Below, piece after piece: positions 6,465 through 9,531 of a stretch of 9,531 bases of DNA (the first letter of the stretch is position 1; each line of letters begins with the position of its first letter). A model generated the notes under the pieces. That model did not search any database. It had not been told where the DNA came from and saw only the letters and a program-made list of their open reading frames with translations. The stretch lies in contig JAKAMP010000066.1 of assembly GCA_021812865.1 (NCBI GenBank), forward strand, positions 1 to 9,531, in the 5' to 3' direction. The translations under genes and the position numbers were made by a program. The DNA is from Bacteroidota bacterium. GTDB lineage: Bacteria; Bacteroidota; Bacteroidia; Bacteroidales; JAAYUG01.

Positions 6465-8353
6465 CTGCATTGCATCTTACTTCCTCCGTTATGATTACTC
6501 TAGGAACGGTCTTTACCGACACGCTCTGGCAAGGTGCCATCATTGGGCTTAGTTTCCTTATGGGTACCCTGTTTTTGAAATCCGGCGATGCAAGGTCACG
6601 ATATAATCTGGCTGCGGTGGCCTTAACCAGTTTTATGGTCTGGACCGCAGTGGATATTTACCGGTCTTTGCATACATGGCAGGCAGCAGGAATGGATAGA
6701 ATGCGGGAGGCTGGCCTGATTGCAGCCAATGGGCTGGCGGGTAATCATATGTTGATCCCTTCCGTACATTATTCAGGCGATACTTTGGACAGTCTTGTTT
6801 CTCCCTTCTACACCTGGTTTGAAAAATTATATCCGGTTATCGTACCGCTTTGGATGGCCGGAGTGACCCTGTTCAGTCTCAGGTTGTTCAGGGGTTTTAT
6901 CCTTACCAACAGGATGCGACATGCAAACCTTTTTCCCCTTCCTTCCGGATGGCAGGAATCTGCTGATAACCTTGCACGGAAATTGAAAATCGGTCGTTAT
7001 ATCCGTATTAAGGGCTCCTATGCGATTACCACTCCCATGGTCATAGGATATTTCAGCCCGGTGATACTGTTTCCGCTCAGCGCCGTTTCCGGTCTCAATT
7101 ATCATGAACTGGAAGCGGTACTCGCCCATGAACTGGCTCATATCAGAAGGCACGATTTCGTTTTTATCTGCCTGCAACAGGTTGCGGAGACCCTTTTGTT
7201 TTATCATCCTGTTACCTGGCTTCTTACTTCGTTCCTCGACAAGGAACGCGAAAAATGCTGCGATGACGTGGCTGTCAGTCTTACCAACAATTCAATCCCA
7301 TTCGCTAAAGCTATTACCCTTATGGAAAGTTCAAGGATTCACAACAGCATTCCGGCCGCTTCATTGCTTGGCCGGCAAAACAGGTTGCTGAACAGGATCA
7401 GAAGGATCCTCAGCAATGGCATACGACGCTCGAGTATAATGGAACGTACAGTTGCTGCAAGCATTCTGATTGGTAGCTTGTGCCTGCTGTTCGTTTTTAG
7501 CGGTTTTTCGGGAAATCATCCTGAAAACAAACAAGGAAAATCTTTCCAAAACCAATCCGTAACTCCCGATACCATTGCTTCAGTTCATGAAACCCGCACC
7601 ATCGAGGCTGAAGTGGCGGTCGATTCAGGGAAGTCACCTGTTACATATAAATTGACTTTTGTAAATGATTCCCTGAAAGACTTGCGCGTAAACCATAAAA
7701 AAATCAGCAGGGATAAATTCAAATTATACCAGGATCAAATCGATGAAATTCAGCATGCCCAGGCTCACTCTTATTTCAATGATGAGTGGCAGAATAGAAA
7801 AGACCGTGAGGAATGGAAGCAGCAGATGCAAAATTCCAAACTGGAATCCCGTGCAGAGACGGAGGAAGCCATGAAGAATATGCAAATGAACCGCGAAAAG
7901 TTGCTGCAGGAGTTCAACTCAGAGGATTTTCGCAGGCAAAGGGATGAAATGATGAACGAAATGAGATACTTCAGGGAACAAAGGATGCAGCGCGATTCAG
8001 GCATCTGGCCCGGTAGAACCCCGTTTTATGGCATGAATGAAAAAGAAATGCAGGAATTCAGCCTCCATATGCAGCAATTTCGCCAGGAAGCTATGAAGCA
8101 AATGAAGAAAATGCAGGAAGAATTTATGGAAAACCAGTTCATGTGGCAGGATTCCCTGCAAAAACAAATCGAAAGGCTGCAAAAGGAATTCCCACAGGGG
8201 ATGGAAGGATTCCGCAATTTTGAAAAGCAGCGGAATGAAAGGATGTTTAACAGACCTTTTGCTTTTCCTGATCCTGACCAGAAACCCGGCGATTTGCCAA
8301 AAACAGATACAACCAGTATGGAAAAAACGCTGCGGTCGTTGGAAGAATTGTAG
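6461..8353 (+). CDS. M56-family (BlaR1/MecR1-like) membrane metallopeptidase with Met-rich coiled-coil sensor region
   Basis: A 630-residue inner-membrane protein. Probable membrane segments lie at about 22-39 (opening with the family motif LWQG), 48-66, 124-145 and 332-349. The peptidase domain between the last two carries the zinc site HELAH (His223, Glu224, His227) followed by RRHD, with Glu264 in EREKCCDD as the likely third ligand. In BlaR1 this domain is cytosolic and, once triggered, leads to repressor cleavage. Residues 350-630 should be periplasmic. They begin with a short beta-rich part (TYKLTFVNDSLKDLRVN) and continue as a long charged, probably coiled-coil region with 18 Met in residues 456-595, no Cys, and no penicillin-binding fold or SxxK-type sensor. 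The C terminus (KTLRSLEEL) is hydrophilic. The partner repressor gene overlaps upstream. Peptidase assignment is secure; the signal sensed is unknown. Confidence 0.92.
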   Translation: MTALHLTSSVMITLGTVFTDTLWQGAIIGLSFLMGTLFLKSGDARSRYNLAAVALTSFMVWTAVDIYRSLHTWQAAGMDRMREAGLIAANGLAGNHMLIPSVHYSGDTLDSLVSPFYTWFEKLYPVIVPLWMAGVTLFSLRLFRGFILTNRMRHANLFPLPSGWQESADNLARKLKIGRYIRIKGSYAITTPMVIGYFSPVILFPLSAVSGLNYHELEAVLAHELAHIRRHDFVFICLQQVAETLLFYHPVTWLLTSFLDKEREKCCDDVAVSLTNNSIPFAKAITLMESSRIHNSIPAASLLGRQNRLLNRIRRILSNGIRRSSIMERTVAASILIGSLCLLFVFSGFSGNHPENKQGKSFQNQSVTPDTIASVHETRTIEAEVAVDSGKSPVTYKLTFVNDSLKDLRVNHKKISRDKFKLYQDQIDEIQHAQAHSYFNDEWQNRKDREEWKQQMQNSKLESRAETEEAMKNMQMNREKLLQEFNSEDFRRQRDEMMNEMRYFREQRMQRDSGIWPGRTPFYGMNEKEMQEFSLHMQQFRQEAMKQMKKMQEEFMENQFMWQDSLQKQIERLQKEFPQGMEGFRNFEKQRNERMFNRPFAFPDPDQKPGDLPKTDTTSMEKTLRSLEEL

Positions 8354-8376
8354 ATATGTATCCGATGCTATACCAA

Positions 8377-8408
8377 AAAAGCCGCTTGCATGCAAGCGGC
8401 TTTTCATT
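8377..8408. terminator. Bidirectional terminator between the M56 gene and tRNA-Lys
   Basis: Positions 8377-8404 are a perfect 28-base palindrome, folding as a 12-bp stem with a CATG loop and a GC-rich core (GCCGCTTG). On the plus strand it is followed by TTTTCATTTT, 23 bases after the M56 stop. On the minus strand the A run at 8375-8380 becomes a T run, placed to end the convergent tRNA-Lys transcript. Confidence 0.9.
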
Positions 8409-8420
8409 TTATACCTACTG

Positions 8421-8493
8421 TCGGCTCGGTGGGGATCGAACCCACGACCCCATGATTAAGAGTCACGTGCTCTACCAGCTGAGCTACGAGCCG
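8421..8493 (-). tRNA. trnK: tRNA-Lys (anticodon CTT)
   Basis: A complete cloverleaf reads on the minus strand. The acceptor stem CGGCTCG/CGAGCCG pairs all seven bases with discriminator A (8421). The D-stem is GCTC/GAGC. The anticodon stem CGTGA/TCATG has one G-T pair, with loop CTCTTAA, giving anticodon CTT at 8458-8460. The variable region is GGGTC, and the T-stem GTGGG/CCCAC encloses TTCGATC. The length is 73 bases. The genome continues CAG after the discriminator, so CCA must be added by nucleotidyltransferase. The first base is C rather than the usual G, compensated by G72. It is transcribed toward the shared terminator at 8377-8404. Confidence 0.96.
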
Positions 8494-8508
8494 CCAATTT
8501 TCAGAGCG

Positions 8509-8516
8509 CAAAAATA
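8509..8516 (-). promoter_or_regulatory. Possible -7 element for tRNA-Lys
   Basis: On the minus strand this reads TATTTTTG, an exact match to TAnnTTTG, with 15 bases between it and the mature tRNA 5' end. No clear TTTG lies 19 bp further upstream (T-rich sequence only), so the assignment rests on one box and its position. Confidence 0.45.
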
Positions 8517-8565
8517 ACAAATCGGATGAAATAAAATAGAAAAAATGGGATATTCTTTGATTAGC

Positions 8566-8593
8566 TATAAGAAGAATCCCCATTCTTCTTATA
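8566..8593. repeat. Perfect 12-bp inverted repeat downstream of msrB
   Basis: TATAAGAAGAAT (8566-8577) and ATTCTTCTTATA (8582-8593) pair perfectly around a CCCC loop (GGGG on the minus strand). It lies 49 bases beyond the msrB stop in the direction of msrB transcription and before tRNA-Lys. It may end or protect the msrB transcript, but the stem is AT-rich and no T run follows directly, so it is not a standard intrinsic terminator. Confidence 0.55.
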
Positions 8594-8642
8594 CCTAAAG
8601 GATATTGGCTCATTATGAAATCCCACTTGGCAGCCCAGCTGA

Positions 8643-9143
8643 TTATGGCTGTTTGCCGGGAATGAACTTTAACGCATCGGAATTGATGCAGTAACGCTTA
8701 CCGGTGGGAGGGGGACCGTCATCAAAAACATGACCGAGATGAGCGCAGCAGTTCCCGCAAACAACTTCTGTCCTGATCATTCCATAACTGGTGTCGCGCC
8801 TGAGCTTGATGTTTGCATGACTGTCCTGCTCATAAAAACTGGGCCAGCCACAACCCGATTCAAATTTTGTATCAGACCGGAATAACACGGCCCCGCAGCA
8901 TACACATACATAAGTCCCTTTTTCGAAGGTATTCCAGTATTTGCCTGTAAATGGCCTTTCAGTGCCCTTGAGACGGGTGATATTGAACTGGGCAGGTGTA
9001 AGTATTTTCTTCCATTCCGCATCGGTCCTTACCACCTTCAGCCCGGAAGTGTCGGTTGTTCCCATGACTTGCTTCGTGTTTACCTGGCTGCAGGCCGATT
9101 GAATAAATAATCCTGCCATTACCAGAAAAATAACCGTCTTCAT
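8643..9143 (-). CDS. msrB: Peptide-methionine (R)-S-oxide reductase MsrB, probable lipoprotein
   Basis: A 166-residue protein that reduces methionine-R-sulfoxide in proteins. The ATG at 9143 is chosen; an upstream TTG at 9173 in the same frame would add ten polar residues before the signal peptide. Residues 1-18 ([18 protein letters not shown]) look like a lipoprotein signal with Cys18 as the lipid-modified residue, though -3 is Gln rather than the usual Leu. The MsrB domain covers about 42-162. It has zinc ligands Cys80/Cys83 and Cys129/Cys132, Cys98 in GCGWPSF as the candidate resolving residue, [11 protein letters not shown] (134-144), and the catalytic Cys152 in RYCINS. All catalytic and metal residues are present. 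Export implies repair of oxidised periplasmic or membrane proteins, with electrons needed from a periplasmic thiol system. It is transcribed alone, divergently from the DUF3857 gene at the right edge. Confidence 0.95.
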   Translation of the reverse strand: MKTVIFLVMAGLFIQSACSQVNTKQVMGTTDTSGLKVVRTDAEWKKILTPAQFNITRLKGTERPFTGKYWNTFEKGTYVCVCCGAVLFRSDTKFESGCGWPSFYEQDSHANIKLRRDTSYGMIRTEVVCGNCCAHLGHVFDDGPPPTGKRYCINSDALKFIPGKQP

Positions 9144-9285
9144 TTTTTTGTGAATTAACACACGGCAGCACAATTTGTTCGGAAATCCGGTATCATTCCT
9201 TCACAATCTGTACCGTCTCCAACCAGCGCACTAAATTGCATTCACACCAAAAATATGCCTAATATTGTTCTATAAATCATGTGCT

Positions 9286-9531
9286 GTGCCAAAAGCTCTT
9301 CCTGTAATACTGCTTCTCTGCGGATGGATAACCTGTTCCCGGGCCCAGCCTGAACCCATGCATTGGGGCAGTATTCCCAGGTATGATCTGCTGATGAGCC
9401 GCTATGACAAAGACACCTCGGCAGCCGCCGTGATTCTTTGCGATTATGCCAATCTTTCGGTTGAACCCGTCATGAACGAATACCGGGTAGTCTTTTACCG
9501 CCAGGTTAGAATAAAAATCTTTAATAAAGCT
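9286..9531 (+). CDS. Third DUF3857 protein, N-terminal part, cut by the window edge
   Basis: An open frame runs from a GTG at 9286 through the right edge (82 codons shown). Starting there gives a signal peptide (MPKALPVILLLCGWITCSRA, cleavage before QP). The following part aligns with the protein at 867-2918: RYDKDTSAAAVILCDYANLS against SYDKDTTAPALILGDYGETN, then RIKIFNK in both. Even the DNA is similar in these blocks (TATGACAAAGACAC is shared). It is therefore a paralogue of that gene, and whether it keeps the transglutaminase triad lies outside the window. The nearby ATG at 9279 is in another frame that stops at 9351-9353, and the first in-frame ATG at 9358 would remove the signal peptide, so GTG is favoured. 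A -7-like TAATATTG (9260-9267) lies just upstream. Confidence 0.78.
   Translation, partial: MPKALPVILLLCGWITCSRAQPEPMHWGSIPRYDLLMSRYDKDTSAAAVILCDYANLSVEPVMNEYRVVFYRQVRIKIFNKA

Noticed and set aside
6461..8353. Calling the pair a beta-lactam resistance regulator (blaR1/mecR1).
   Set aside because: No penicillin-binding sensor domain and no beta-lactamase or PBP2a-type gene is present; only the peptidase and repressor parts are shared.
8404..8613. Minus-strand open frame across the tRNA (LVAQLVEHVTLNHGVVGSIP) and the opposite plus-strand frame ending in SARWGSNPRPHD.
   Set aside because: Both are translations of the tRNA-Lys gene and its flanks; such peptides are well-known artefacts of reading through tRNA genes.
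9279..9353. ATG at 9279 as the start of the right-edge gene.
   Set aside because: It is in a different frame that stops at 9351-9353 and encodes no signal peptide; the GTG at 9286 is in frame with the DUF3857 homology.

Overview
The window looks like a chromosomal segment of a member of the Bacteroidota, probably an environmental Bacteroidales-like lineage. The evidence is two DUF3857/transglutaminase-fold proteins plus the start of a third, a small outer-membrane beta-barrel protein, and a promoter matching the Bacteroidota -33/-7 pattern exactly (TTTG, 19 bp, TAnnTTTG). Most genes have no clear Shine-Dalgarno sequence. The exact taxon cannot be read from the sequence alone.

Layout from left to right: an outer-membrane beta-barrel protein (48-680) ends at a clear intrinsic terminator. 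Two large exported DUF3857 proteins follow (867-2918 and 3009-4949); the first has lost the transglutaminase Cys and His, the second keeps the full triad. Next is a SRAP-family (YedK/HMCES) abasic-site DNA-protein crosslinker (4978-5706) with its own terminator. Positions 5707-6074 hold no confident gene, only a minus-strand open frame without a start codon that may be a gene remnant, and then a compact regulatory region. That region has two identical 16-bp palindromes 30 bp apart, one lying exactly in the spacer of the consensus promoter. It drives a BlaI/MecI-type repressor (6075-6464) translationally coupled to an M56 (BlaR1/MecR1-like) membrane metallopeptidase (6461-8353). A perfect palindromic terminator lies between this operon and the convergent tRNA-Lys(CTT) gene. 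Beyond the tRNA, on the minus strand, is a probably lipid-anchored methionine sulfoxide reductase MsrB. A third DUF3857 protein starts divergently from it, with a GTG codon, and runs off the right edge.

The most interesting unit is the BlaI/M56 pair. The peptidase has the expected membrane segments and zinc site, but no beta-lactam-binding sensor. Its C-terminal periplasmic half is a Met/Gln/Glu-rich, probably coiled-coil domain. By analogy with BlaR1, a periplasmic signal would activate the cytosolic zinc protease, the repressor would be inactivated, and the operon would be relieved from its two operators. What this sensor detects is unknown. The DUF3857 proteins, the beta-barrel and MsrB are all exported envelope proteins; SRAP and tRNA-Lys are housekeeping functions.
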